From: Gp1-AA122 sp036378535
GTDB taxonomy: Bacteria; Acidobacteriota; Terriglobia; Terriglobales; Acidobacteriaceae
DNA: 64,000 nucleotides
Reading direction: 5' to 3'
NCBI GenBank assembly: GCA_036378535.1
Contig: DASUWH010000043.1
Span: forward strand, 18,287-82,286
Every line of letters starts with the position of its first letter. The first letter of the stretch is position 1. Made by a program: the position numbers and the translations under genes. Below are positions 52,175 through 60,352 of this stretch, one piece after another. The notes under the pieces are model-generated. The model had not been told where the DNA came from, ran no database searches, and worked only from the letters and a program-made list of their open reading frames with translations.

Positions 52175-53458
52175 TTACCCTTTTCCAAACGGGTCTTCCA
52201 ACGAGGGACTCGGGGACGTAAAGAGTTCGGCCCCATTCTCGGTAATGTGCATATCATCTTCGAGCCGGATGCCGAATTTTCCTCGGATATAAATTCCTGG
52301 CTCGTCGCTGAAAACCATGTTGGGAGCAAGTCGCGTAGAGTTGCCGCGTACCAGGTACGGCCACTCATGTCCGTCCATGCCCATTCCGTGGCCGACGCGG
52401 TGGGTAAAGTATTTGTAGTCGGGACCATAACCAGCCTCGCTGATCAGGGTGCGCGCCGCTACGTCCACGCTGCCGCAGGTTTCACCGGCGCGAGCCGACT
52501 TCAATGCGGTACGCTGTGCGCGATGAACGATATCGAACACCTTTTTCATATCGTCCATAGGTTTGCCGAGGACGAAGGTGCGGCTGATGTCGGAAACATA
52601 TCCTTCAACCTTACAGCCGCCATCGATCCAAACGATCGTGCCTTCCTGAATCGTCTGCGGTTCGATAGAACCGTGAGGCAAGGCAGTGTATTGGCCCACC
52701 TGGACATCAGCCTCTCCCGGAAAACCGAGTTGACGGTGAGCGGCCGTGATCAGATCGGAAAAGTCGTGTTGCGTCATACCTTCGTGCAGAGCCGTGAAAG
52801 CCGCCTGGTATGCGGCAAGAGTCACTTTTGCCGCCAGGCGCATCAATGCGATCTCGTGATTGCTCTTGATCATTCGGCAGCCAGCTGTGACCGGCGTGGC
52901 GCTGGTCAACTTCAATTGCGGGGACGCCTTGGCCACACCGCTGCTGAAAACGTAGTGCACAGTTTCCTCGATGCCCAGAGTCCCGGTGGAAAGATGACGC
53001 TCCCGCAGAGCTTGCGCGATGCGCTGGTAGGGGCTCTCGTCTTCCTGCCAAATACGAATGTCGGGATGGTCGGCTTGCGGGCTGTCGGCGATCTGCTCTT
53101 CGGCACGGCCCTGTTCGAAGGCGGGGCAGACGAAGACTGGGTTTTCTTTAGCCGGCAAGACCATGGCAAAGGTGCGCTCGCCGCCCCACCAGTGAATGCC
53201 TGTGAAATAGGCTAGGGATGTGCCTTCCATAAGAAGGATGGCGTCAATGCCATTGGCGCGCATCAGGCGCCGCGCCTTTTCTTGCCGCTCGCGACGTTCG
53301 TCCGTCGTAATCGGCTTGGCCTGATCCTTCATCGATTTCAGACTGGTAATCGAATTCGGCAAAGAGGGACAGTTTTGCTCTGGGAGGGTTTGCGCCCGGG
53401 ACAAGCCGGCCGTGGCAGCAATCGTGCCCAATTGCAGGAAGCGGCGGCGAGAGAACAT
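52175..53458 (-). CDS. M24-family (Xaa-Pro-type) metallopeptidase, exported
   Basis: 427 residues with a Tat-like N-terminus (FSRRRFLQLGTIAATAGL), so probably exported folded. N-terminal creatinase-like domain (RERQEKARRLMRANGIDAIL, IHWWGGERTFAMVLPAKENP) and C-terminal pita-bread domain: metal ligands in IVWIDGGCKVEGYVSDISRT (DxxxxxxxxxxD), GHGMGMDGHEWPYL (His), FSDEPGIYIRGKFGIRLED (Glu, Glu). The binuclear metal site is complete. It should release N-terminal residues before proline or act on a related dipeptide. Confidence 0.92.
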   Translation of the reverse strand: MFSRRRFLQLGTIAATAGLSRAQTLPEQNCPSLPNSITSLKSMKDQAKPITTDERRERQEKARRLMRANGIDAILLMEGTSLAYFTGIHWWGGERTFAMVLPAKENPVFVCPAFEQGRAEEQIADSPQADHPDIRIWQEDESPYQRIAQALRERHLSTGTLGIEETVHYVFSSGVAKASPQLKLTSATPVTAGCRMIKSNHEIALMRLAAKVTLAAYQAAFTALHEGMTQHDFSDLITAAHRQLGFPGEADVQVGQYTALPHGSIEPQTIQEGTIVWIDGGCKVEGYVSDISRTFVLGKPMDDMKKVFDIVHRAQRTALKSARAGETCGSVDVAARTLISEAGYGPDYKYFTHRVGHGMGMDGHEWPYLVRGNSTRLAPNMVFSDEPGIYIRGKFGIRLEDDMHITENGAELFTSPSPSLEDPFGKG

Positions 53459-53562
53459 TCATCCTCCAACGAGATGAGTTTCGACATTATAGTCGGTGGC
53501 TGGTCCTAACCGTTGTTAGTCTTGGTGGCGAGTCATTGGCGTACCGGCTACGTTAGACTTGC

Positions 53563-53796
53563 ATGGCCGGATATAAGAAGGTTTTGCGAACAATCAGTGA
53601 CCCAGGACCGACCTTAATGACCTCTGGATTTCAATGCGCCGCGTGCGGAGAGTGGAATGAGACCAGCGTGGATTCCACCGCCGGTTTCAACCAGATGTAT
53701 ATCGAAGATTGCCAGGTCTGCTGCAAGCCCAACGTGCTGCATGTCGCGTATGATCCCGAAATGCAACAGTACGTCATCGCGGCTGAACTTGAATAG
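53563..53796 (+). CDS. CPXCG-type small cysteine-rich protein
   Basis: 77 residues. Two cysteine pairs, FQCAACGEWNE and EDCQVCCKPNVLHV, form the usual zinc-ribbon of the CPXCG-motif family (here CAACG rather than CPYCG). Family length is about 60-80 residues, and the family start would be nearer to MTSGFQC at residue 19, so the first 18 residues may be extra. Function unknown; possibly a zinc-binding small protein. Confidence 0.82.
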   Translation: MAGYKKVLRTISDPGPTLMTSGFQCAACGEWNETSVDSTAGFNQMYIEDCQVCCKPNVLHVAYDPEMQQYVIAAELE

Positions 53797-53875
53797 ATAA
53801 CCTGCTCTCCCGCGGTGTGGCGCTATATTGGTCCGGTACGCTGATCGATTTAGCACGACTCACAGGGGGGAGGCC

Positions 53876-54241
53876 ATGGCGACGCCGTATTCACGAGTTG
53901 GGCGAATGGTTGCGCACAATATGGTCACCACGCAATTTGAATTGGACGGGTACCGCGTGGTGCGTACGCTGGGCGTGGTTCGCGGAATCACAGTGCGGTC
54001 GCGCTCGATCTTCGGAACCATTGGCGCAAGCTTGCAAACCCTCGTGGGCGGCAATATTACTTTGTTAACGAACCTGTGCGAGAAAACTCGGGCTGAGGCG
54101 TTCGATCTTATGCTGCAGCACGCAGCTGACCTGGGCGCAAACGCGGTATTGTCCGCCCGTTACGACGCCACTGAGATCATGCAAGGCGTCACCGAAGTCC
54201 TGGCATATGGGACCGCCGTAGTGGTTGAACCGGTGAAGTGA
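53876..54241 (+). CDS. YbjQ-family (heavy-metal-binding domain) protein
   Basis: 121 residues from the ATG at 53876, which follows AGGGGGGAGG closely. FELDGYRVVRTLGVVRGITV, IFGTIGASLQTLVGGNIT, CEKTRAEAFDLMLQHAADLG, NAVLSARYDATEI and YGTAVVVEPV are the conserved segments of the pentameric YbjQ/UPF0145 fold. Its function is not established. Confidence 0.93.
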   Translation: MATPYSRVGRMVAHNMVTTQFELDGYRVVRTLGVVRGITVRSRSIFGTIGASLQTLVGGNITLLTNLCEKTRAEAFDLMLQHAADLGANAVLSARYDATEIMQGVTEVLAYGTAVVVEPVK

Positions 54242-54308
54242 ATTAAGTCGTTGGGCTGCAGCTGTCTAATTGTTCAGCCATACTGCGAAACGAAACCCGA
54301 CGAGCCAA

Positions 54309-54734
54309 CTACTCCTTGTACAGAGACCCCGCTACCAACGTCGCAAGAATTGCGCCCACCCATATTTCCAGCATCCATCCAAGGGGAAAGATGCGTTCGA
54401 GTGGGGACCAGGCCGCCTGCGCAAAGGTAAGCGGGAAGCCGGCCACGAAGCCAACCAGCGCGCCTACTTTCAAAGCGGCGCCAGGGCCCGGAAGCAGCGT
54501 GGCGCGTGACCAGGCGTAGAGATGCGCCATGCAAATGCCGAGGATAAACAACAACACGATCCACTGCAGTTCGAAGGCCGGATAGCGAGGTGTTTGCAGG
54601 AAGATGCCGCGTTGTTGCGCTGCCTGGTAGCGGCCGAAACCGATTATCAGAAATCCGACAACGAAGCTCCAGATGTTCCAGACCACGCCACCTGCGATGC
54701 CACCAATCCAAATGCGACGCGAGTTCAGTGCCAT
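54309..54734 (-). CDS. Small membrane protein, hypothetical
   Basis: 141 residues from ATG 54734 (AGGAG 6 bases upstream). About four membrane helices (GIAGGVVWNIWSFVVGFLIIGF, partly; ALQWIVLLFILGICMAHLYAW-like second; VGALVGFVAGFPLTFAQ; MLEIWVGAILATLVAGSL). I recognise no named family with certainty. The pattern resembles uncharacterised four-helix membrane proteins of Acidobacteria. Confidence 0.8.
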   Translation of the reverse strand: MALNSRRIWIGGIAGGVVWNIWSFVVGFLIIGFGRYQAAQQRGIFLQTPRYPAFELQWIVLLFILGICMAHLYAWSRATLLPGPGAALKVGALVGFVAGFPLTFAQAAWSPLERIFPLGWMLEIWVGAILATLVAGSLYKE

Positions 54735-54826
54735 GGTTAACTCCTGCGCGAAGTAAGTGCTCCGGTTATGCGCGGAGTGTAGCACTGACCCGGAGAAAGG
54801 GATAGGAACTTTTCGTGACCGCCTGC

Positions 54827-55339
54827 TTAGAGCAGCGGGAAAATCCTTGAGAGTGCGGCTTGACGGTAACGGAATGTGTTATTCAGTTGATGGGCCACAA
54901 AAATGTTCGCGATTGGATCGAAGGGGCCAGATCCGATTTCGTACTGGATTGAATCCTTGATTATCGTGCCCACTTGGCCGTGGCGTTGCTCAGACCTGAG
55001 CTCGTGCCGGTGATGGAAATTCTTGAACGGACCTTCCTGCTGCACGTCGGTGAAATAATGATTCCAATCGAATTCGATGATGCGGGCTGTCCATCGCTTG
55101 CGGACGGGCAAGTAGGGAACCAAGCGAAAAGAGGTGACGATCTCAGAGCCAACGCCCGCGATTGCCTGGCCGGGCTTAGTGACGGCCGCGCCCGGCGGCG
55201 GAACAAGTTTCAGGTAAAGCAATTTGGTACCAGTTGCGGGCGGCATAATGCGGGGAAGATTGTGGGGATTGGCAAAGAATGCGAATACCCGGCTAATCTC
55301 AATCGAGATCCACTGCTCGGTTTCGAAGTGGTAAAGCAT
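54827..55339 (-). CDS. SRPBCC-family protein
   Basis: 170 residues from ATG 55339. SRPBCC (START-like) ligand-binding fold: YHFETEQWISIEISRVFAFFANPHNLPRIMPP (start shown in part), WTARIIEFDWNHYFTDVQQEGPFKNFHHRHEL (core), GTIIKDSIQYEIGSGPFDPI. Binds hydrophobic ligands in the family; ligand unknown here. No ribosome site precedes the ATG, and the open frame runs further upstream to 55471 over the neighbouring gene. The start is divergent from the hydrolase at 55380, about 40 bases apart. Confidence 0.85.
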   Translation of the reverse strand: MLYHFETEQWISIEISRVFAFFANPHNLPRIMPPATGTKLLYLKLVPPPGAAVTKPGQAIAGVGSEIVTSFRLVPYLPVRKRWTARIIEFDWNHYFTDVQQEGPFKNFHHRHELRSEQRHGQVGTIIKDSIQYEIGSGPFDPIANIFVAHQLNNTFRYRQAALSRIFPLL

Positions 55340-55379
55340 AATGGAGAACCAGATACGTTTACGACGGCAGGTGGAGCCA

Positions 55380-56168
55380 ATGTTGCTGCGAACTATGATT
55401 CTGTTTTCATCACTGGTCGTGTTTATGCCGAATGCCAATGCCCGCGCGGAAAGCGGCTTTCTCAATCGCACGGTATCGGTCGAAGGAGTAGTTTACCGGT
55501 ACCAGGTTTTTGTGCCGGCGAATTGGACCAAAGATCAGAAATGGCCGGTAATTCTGTTCTTGCACGGAGCCGGCGAACGCGGTGACGATGGCCTCCTGCA
55601 AACGGACGTGGGAATCGGACACGCCATACGTAAGAATGCGGTTGGCTTTCCGTTCATTATGGTCATGCCTCAGTGTCGCCGAAACAGTCTCTGGGTATAC
55701 GCGGATATGCAGGCGCAGGCGTTGGCTGCGCTGGAACAAAGTATCAAAGAATTTCATGGAGACCGTAATCGGCTTTATCTGACTGGCATTTCCATGGGTG
55801 GATATGGCACCTGGGACCTGGCCGATGAATATCCGGGGAAATTTGCCGCGCTGGTACCAATCTGCGGAGGCATTCACGGTCCCAAGTCCTTTCCGCAATT
55901 GCATGTAGGGGCCGCGGATGACGCAAAGATACTTGATCCTTACAAGGACACCGCGGAGCGAATCGGGAAAACGCCGGTCTGGGTTTTTCACGGGGCGGTA
56001 GACGACACCGTCCCGGTCGAAGAGTCGCGCAAGATGGTCGCGGCCCTGCGCGCCGTGGGAGCCAATGTGCGGTACACGGAATACCCCGGAGTTGGTCACG
56101 AGTCGTGGGATCGCGCCTACGCGGAGAGCGAACTGGTGCCCTGGTTGCTGGCGCAGAGCCTGCACTGA
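55380..56168 (+). CDS. Secreted esterase/peptidase-like alpha/beta hydrolase
   Basis: 262 residues from ATG 55380 (AGGTGGAG just upstream; an in-frame ATG at 55341 lacks a site). Signal peptide ILFSSLVVFMPNANARAES. Alpha/beta-hydrolase of the predicted-peptidase (phospholipase/carboxylesterase, prolyl-oligopeptidase-like) type: VILFLHGAGERGDDG, GISMGGYGTWDLADEYP with nucleophile Ser, VFHGAVDDTVPVEESR with Asp, YPGVGHESWDRAY with His. All triad residues present. Exported esterase or depolymerase role is likely. Confidence 0.9.
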   Translation: MLLRTMILFSSLVVFMPNANARAESGFLNRTVSVEGVVYRYQVFVPANWTKDQKWPVILFLHGAGERGDDGLLQTDVGIGHAIRKNAVGFPFIMVMPQCRRNSLWVYADMQAQALAALEQSIKEFHGDRNRLYLTGISMGGYGTWDLADEYPGKFAALVPICGGIHGPKSFPQLHVGAADDAKILDPYKDTAERIGKTPVWVFHGAVDDTVPVEESRKMVAALRAVGANVRYTEYPGVGHESWDRAYAESELVPWLLAQSLH

Positions 56169-56332
56169 TTTCGCAAAGCGTGCCCGGTTTTGTACATTGC
56201 TGCTTCTCGCTCCCGCCGTTCCACTTGCAAGATTCCAACAAATCCCGGCATAATGCCGCTTCCCCCTCAGTTGAAATGGAGGCTGTCCGCCAGCGTGCGG
56301 CTGCTGTGGCTCTATCAGTCTATGAGGAAAGA

Positions 56333-57352
56333 ATGAAAGGATTGTTGAAATGGACCGCGATCAGCGTGATCGTGGTTGTTGTTCTATTCGCGACGGGTAT
56401 TAGCGCGACTATCGGGTGGCGGCCGATTCTCGGCCCAAAATACCGTTCGCTGACTGACCGAAAATTCGAACTCACCCCGCAACGCCTGGAGCGTGGCCGC
56501 TATCTCGTGACTTCCGTAGCCGCATGCCTGGGCTGCCACTCCGAACACGACTGGAAGGCCCATGGCGCGCCGGTAGTCGCGGGTTTGGAAGGCGGGGGAG
56601 AAGTCATGCCGATTCCCGACCTGCCCGGCACGGTAGTGGCACGGAATATCACGTCGGATAGGGAAACTGGCGTCGGTGCCTGGACCGATGATGAGCTGGC
56701 CCGCGCGATTCGCGAGGGCGTAGATCGCGAAGGCCAGACTCTGTTTCCGATGATGCCGTATGAGCACTACCGCCAGATGTCGGACGAGGATCTGGCTTCG
56801 ATCATCGTGTATCTGAGGACGCTGCCGCCCGTCCGCCGCGCACTGCCCAAGTCAGAGATCATCTTTCCGGTGAAGTACCTGGTGCGCAGCGCGCCCGAAC
56901 CGGTCATGCAGCCTGTGTACACGGATGCAGCCGCGAGCACAGATCCCGCCAGGCGCGGAGCCTACCTGGTCAATATTGCCGGTTGCGCGGATTGCCACAC
57001 GCCCGATGTGCGCGGTGTGCCTGTTGCCGGTATGGATTTCGCCGGTGGCGCCCCGCGCAATGGACCCTGGGGAAATGTGTCGTCTGCAAACCTCACTCCC
57101 GACGATTCGGGAATCAAGTATTACGACGAGGCTCTTTTTCTCCAGGTTATGCATACCGGATTCGTGCGTGCACGCGAGTTGAAGCCCATCATGCCGTACT
57201 GGATTTACGGAAAGATGAGCGACGACGATCTGAAAGCGATCTTCGCCTACCTGCGCACGTTAAAGCCGGTCCATCACCGCGTGGATAACTCTGAAGCAGC
57301 GTCGCTTTGTAAACTCTGTCGGCAAAAACACGGCGCAGGGCAGGAGAACTAG
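56333..57352 (+). CDS. Diheme cytochrome c family protein
   Basis: 339 residues from ATG 56333, with GAGGAAA before it (an upstream open frame has no site). Signal or anchor helix AISVIVVVVLFATGISATIG, then two cytochrome c domains with heme motifs CLGCH (near residue 62) and CADCH (near 220), axial Met candidates in FPMMPYEHYRQMSDEDL and KPIMPYWIYGKMSDDDL. Ends with CKLCRQKH, which is not a CxxCH. Resembles the diheme subunits of membrane-bound dehydrogenases or thiosulfate/alcohol electron carriers. No dehydrogenase gene adjoins, so its partner is unknown. Confidence 0.9.
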   Translation: MKGLLKWTAISVIVVVVLFATGISATIGWRPILGPKYRSLTDRKFELTPQRLERGRYLVTSVAACLGCHSEHDWKAHGAPVVAGLEGGGEVMPIPDLPGTVVARNITSDRETGVGAWTDDELARAIREGVDREGQTLFPMMPYEHYRQMSDEDLASIIVYLRTLPPVRRALPKSEIIFPVKYLVRSAPEPVMQPVYTDAAASTDPARRGAYLVNIAGCADCHTPDVRGVPVAGMDFAGGAPRNGPWGNVSSANLTPDDSGIKYYDEALFLQVMHTGFVRARELKPIMPYWIYGKMSDDDLKAIFAYLRTLKPVHHRVDNSEAASLCKLCRQKHGAGQEN

Positions 57353-57762
57353 ACTCGCGTAGGGACCGGCCGCCCCGGCCATCCCAGCGGAGCGCGACCT
57401 GGCCGGGGGCCATAGCCATACCACTAAGTTGGCGGTGTTTCGGTCGTCCTCGCCTGTTGTGTAGCGCAGGGTGTCCGGCTTCGCAGCCAGATAAAGGCGA
57501 GCGCTGCTCGCCTGCCCAGACGAAGGGCGTCTGGGCCTACGTGGACCTAGTCAGATCAGCAGATACTTCTCTGCAGCAATGCCAATCCCAGCACGCACAT
57601 GAAAACAATTCTGTTGAGAATTTCCACAGCCCAACTCGCTGTGAGATAGCGGTCATCCCCTCGGTAAACGCAATTAGTTGTGGTCATCAAGTCAGTTAGC
57701 CGCAATTTCTGGTGGTTTTATCGGTTTGGCAATCCAGCAGCAGCTGACCCCAAAGTTTCTGC
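57353..57762. repeat. Intergenic repeat region upstream of mraZ
   Basis: At 57368-57381 GGCCGCCCCGGCCA and at 57400-57411 TGGCCGGGGGCC form an imperfect inverted repeat. At 57496-57535 a double hairpin (GGCGAGC-GCT-GCTCGCC, then CCCAGACG-AAGGG-CGTCTGGG) matches the layout of those at 43196 and 60284. No gene was found; the rest is unremarkable. Confidence 0.6.
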
Positions 57763-57814
57763 TTGACAGACAGACACTTAGGCGTAAGATGTGGTCAAAA
57801 GTGGTACAAAGTGG
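57763..57814 (+). promoter_or_regulatory. mraZ promoter with MraZ operator repeats
   Basis: TTGACA (57763-57768), 16-base spacer, TAAGAT (57785-57790). Three GTGG boxes at 57791, 57801 and 57811 are spaced exactly 10 bases apart, as in the known MraZ binding regions, and overlap the expected start of transcription. MraZ would thus repress its own cell-division cluster. Confidence 0.85.
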
Positions 57815-57998
57815 TCTTGACAATAGAGCTCGTGGGAAGAAGTAGAACAGCGCGAGGCGCCAGTGGAATTTAAGGCTGACACCCCAAAAACGACCCCCAA
57901 CGAAGCTGAATTGACCGAATTTGTGACCGCTTTAACCTCCCTCGTTCCTGTGGTAGCCGCCGTCAGGCGCTCGCGCCCGGTGACGGGCAGGACACGAC
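57815..57998 (+). other. Long 5' leader of mraZ
   Basis: About 185 bases from the operator to mraZ. A frame beginning with GTG at 57863 runs on across mraZ in another phase; it shows no family resemblance and I do not call it. The last 30 bases hold GACGGGCAGG near the mraZ start. Confidence 0.4.
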
Positions 57999-58439
57999 AT
58001 GTTTCGCGGCAATCACCCAACTCGCGTCGACGAAAAGGGACGGCTCAAGGTCCCCGCCGAATTCAAGCGGGTGATCGACGAGAAGTACGGCGCGCAATTC
58101 TACATCACCAGCCTGGATGGCAAGAGTGCACAGGTATATCCCTTCGAGGAATGGGAGCGGATCGAGCAGAAGTTGGCGGCGCTCTCCACCTTCAATCCAA
58201 CGAAGAAGAAGTTTTTGAATCGCGTGAACTACTGGGGGCAGATGGTCGAGATGGACGGACAGGGTCGTCTGCTGATGCCCCAGTTGCTGCGCGACTCGGC
58301 CCAGATCAAGGGCGAAGTGGCGGTGGTCGGGAACCTGACGTTTTTAGAAGTCCGCAATCTCGAGGGCTACAAGCGCGAGATCGAGGAAGAGAAGTTCACT
58401 GCTGAAGATGAGCAGACGCTCGACGGTCTGGGGATTTAA
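57999..58439 (+). CDS. mraZ: Transcriptional regulator MraZ
   Basis: 146 residues, standard length. Two AbrB-like MraZ half-domains, each with the DxxGR-type motif: TRVDEKGRLKVPAEFK and VEMDGQGRLLMPQLLR. Binds GTGG repeats upstream of the division and cell-wall cluster; matching repeats at 57791-57814 lie in its own promoter. First gene of mraZ-rsmH-small ORF-ftsL-ftsI. Confidence 0.97.
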   Translation: MFRGNHPTRVDEKGRLKVPAEFKRVIDEKYGAQFYITSLDGKSAQVYPFEEWERIEQKLAALSTFNPTKKKFLNRVNYWGQMVEMDGQGRLLMPQLLRDSAQIKGEVAVVGNLTFLEVRNLEGYKREIEEEKFTAEDEQTLDGLGI

Positions 58440-58492
58440 CGGGCGAGGGTTTAAGACACACCCCCGAGCGGGGTGGGCATGGCAGGTCGGAA

Positions 58493-59482
58493 ATGGAAGC
58501 TGGCCATGTTCCGGTTCTTTTAAAAGAAGCGATCGACTTTTTAAACGTGCGGCGTGGCGGGACCTATATCGACGCCACGGTGGGCTTGGGCGGGCACAGT
58601 TACGAAATCGCAAAACGCCTCGGCGCACCGGGTCATTTGATTGGGGTCGATAAGGATCCGAAAGCGCTGGAAGTGGCGGGGAAAGTCCTTGGTCGTTGGT
58701 CGTTGGTCGTTGGCGAAGACAAAAGCGGACGACTAACGACTAACGACCAACGACTGGAAACACAAGGTCCCTCGACTCCGCTTCGCTCCGCTCGGGATGA
58801 CAGAGTGGGGAATTGGCCCAGGGTCGAAATGGTGCATGGATCGTTTGCTGATTTGGCCAACGACCAACGACCAGCGACTATCGACGGCATTCTCGCCGAT
58901 CTCGGAGTGAGCAGCCTGCAGCTAGGTGACGCCGCGCGCGGATTCAGTTTTCAGGCGGAAGGACCGCTCGACATGCGGATGAACCCGCAAGCCGAGCTGA
59001 CCGCCGATCAAGTGGTAAACCACATGAGCGAGCGCGAGCTTGCTGATGTGATTTACGAATTCGGTGAGGAAAGGAGGTCGCGGAGAATCGCCAGAGCCAT
59101 TGTCCGGTCGCGGCCGATACGATCTACCGCACAACTTGCGGAGGTCATATCAGCCGCGGCCCGGCCAATGAACCAAGCGGAACGGCGAATTCATCCAGCG
59201 ACGCGCACCTTTCAGGCTCTCCGAATCTTCGTAAACCGCGAACTAGACGACCTGCGGGACTTGCTGAGCGCAGCCCCGCAGCTGCTGAAACCGGGCGGCC
59301 GGCTGGTGATCATCAGCTTCCACTCGCTGGAGGACAGGATAGTGAAAGACAGTCTTCGCGAGGGTGTGAAGCAGAGTCGCTACAGGCTGTTAACCAAGAA
59401 ACCGGTGACAGCTACCGAAGAAGAGATTGATCGCAATCCGCGGTCGCGCAGCGCGAAGCTGCGGGCAGCGGAAAGGATCTGA
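58493..59482 (+). CDS. rsmH: 16S rRNA (cytosine-1402 N4) methyltransferase
   Basis: 329 residues. SAM-dependent methylation of C1402 in 16S rRNA. Motifs: VPVLLKEAIDFL, YIDATVGLGGHSYEI (SAM), GVDKDPKAL, DGILADLGVSSLQLG, RGFSFQAEGPLDMRM, ERRSRRIARAIV, HPATRTFQALRIFVN, GGRLVIISFHSLEDRIVK, NPRSRSAKLRAAER. Between residues about 67 and 108 is an extra loop encoded by a dispersed repeat (58691-58806), absent from typical RsmH, and residues 122-129 (ANDQRPAT) derive from a second repeat string. Both keep the frame and do not touch the SAM motifs. The overall length is therefore above the usual ~310. Confidence 0.95.
   Translation: MEAGHVPVLLKEAIDFLNVRRGGTYIDATVGLGGHSYEIAKRLGAPGHLIGVDKDPKALEVAGKVLGRWSLVVGEDKSGRLTTNDQRLETQGPSTPLRSARDDRVGNWPRVEMVHGSFADLANDQRPATIDGILADLGVSSLQLGDAARGFSFQAEGPLDMRMNPQAELTADQVVNHMSERELADVIYEFGEERRSRRIARAIVRSRPIRSTAQLAEVISAAARPMNQAERRIHPATRTFQALRIFVNRELDDLRDLLSAAPQLLKPGGRLVIISFHSLEDRIVKDSLREGVKQSRYRLLTKKPVTATEEEIDRNPRSRSAKLRAAERI
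58691..58806. repeat. Dispersed repeat inserted in frame in rsmH
   Basis: GGTCGTTGGTCGTTGGTCGT (58691-58710) and the inverted AACGACTAACGACCAACGAC (58734-58753) flank a short core; next comes a CTCGACTCCGCTTCGCTCCG string, then CTCGGGATGACAG (58789-58803), a familiar dispersed motif in Acidobacteria. A smaller CCAACGACCAACGACCAGCG follows at 58858-58877. All lie within the rsmH frame. A related GGTCGTTGGT string is at 36691. Confidence 0.75.
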
Positions 59483-59599
59483 AAAAAATCCCTACACCTC
59501 CGCTGAAGCGGAGGCTGGGCAGATCCGAAGAGATTCCGGATGGCAGCACTCCCAGGTCTGTGGTCCGGAGCAGTGGCCAGGTAGGGGCAGGAGAAAGCA

Positions 59600-59758
59600 A
59601 TGTACTCAGGAAGACTGATTGAACAACTGATGTCGGCGGTCGAGCGCGTGGAAAAAGCTCAGGTACAGCGCGAGACGGCTGAACTGGAACGTTTATACCT
59701 GGCAGAACGCGGTGAAACAGCAATCCAGTACGAACAAAACCTAGTCGGGGTGGCATGA
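59600..59758 (+). CDS. Small conserved-position protein between rsmH and ftsL
   Basis: 52 residues (start MYSGRLIEQLMSAVERVEKA; end YEQNLVGVA). AGGAG lies 6 bases before the ATG, and the stop TGA overlaps the ftsL start codons (ATGATG), showing translational coupling. Charged, probably helical. I recall similar small proteins at this spot in Acidobacteria; no function is known. A role with FtsL or division is only suggested by position. Confidence 0.8.
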   Translation: MYSGRLIEQLMSAVERVEKAQVQRETAELERLYLAERGETAIQYEQNLVGVA

Positions 59759-60228
59759 TGGCGGCAGGGGCGATCGCAGCAGCGCATCAGGGATTTCGTT
59801 CGGCGAAACGGCAGCCATGCTGGACCGGGACGCCGGAAGTGTATTTCAGCAAAAACATCGACAACTCCCGGCTGGTCAAAGTACACAATCCCCAGCGCAG
59901 TCGGGAGATGAGAATCTTCGGCATTGCGCTCAGCTGTCTTTGCCTGCTGGTGCTGTCCTATGCCTGGCAGCATTTCAAGTCCATCGAATATGGATACAAA
60001 ATTTCCGAACTGAAAGTGCAGCGCGACAATCTGGTCGAGATGAATCGTGCCCTCCGGTTAGAAGAAGCCTCGCTACGTGATCCGGAGCGAATTGACAAGC
60101 TGGCCAAGAATCTGGGCATGGTCCCCCCGCAACCGGGACAAGTCATTCGGATGGATATCGCGTTGCCGGATGGCAGCGGGCCTGTGATGGCGAGCGCGGC
60201 GCCGATATCGGTAGTTTCGGCGCGTTAA
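59755..60228 (+). CDS. ftsL: Cell division protein FtsL-like
   Basis: 157 residues. Cytoplasmic N-terminus of about 50 residues, one membrane helix (MRIFGIALSCLCLLVLSYAW) near 52-72, then a coiled-coil stretch (YGYKISELKVQRDNLVEMNR; RDPERIDKLAKNLGM) ending in a Pro-rich, loose tail. This topology and its position between rsmH and ftsI identify it as FtsL; sequence identity in this family is always low. Acts in the FtsQLB-FtsI divisome complex. Start overlaps the preceding small ORF. Confidence 0.88.
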   Translation: MMAAGAIAAAHQGFRSAKRQPCWTGTPEVYFSKNIDNSRLVKVHNPQRSREMRIFGIALSCLCLLVLSYAWQHFKSIEYGYKISELKVQRDNLVEMNRALRLEEASLRDPERIDKLAKNLGMVPPQPGQVIRMDIALPDGSGPVMASAAPISVVSAR

Positions 60229-60283
60229 GAAAAAACGCCGAGGACGCAGGGAATGCGAATCTCGGTGGTATGGACAAAGTATT

Positions 60284-60323
60284 GGCCGAGCTTTGCTCGG
60301 CCTAGACGGGCGAGGCGCCCGTC
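60284..60323. repeat. Double-hairpin dispersed element upstream of ftsI
   Basis: GGCCGAGC-TTT-GCTCGGCC (60284-60302) and GACGGGCG-AGG-CGCCCGTC (60305-60323), two tandem perfect palindromes with 3-base loops. Same layout as at 43196 and 57496. It lies between ftsL and the ftsI start and is read through in the cluster transcript. Confidence 0.75.
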
Positions 60324-60352
60324 TCCACACCAGCTTTCGCAGGTTCCGAACA

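Noticed and set aside
57863..58405. 180-codon open frame overlapping mraZ in another phase
   Set aside because: It runs through the conserved mraZ frame. Only its first 45 codons are outside mraZ, and they look like no known protein.
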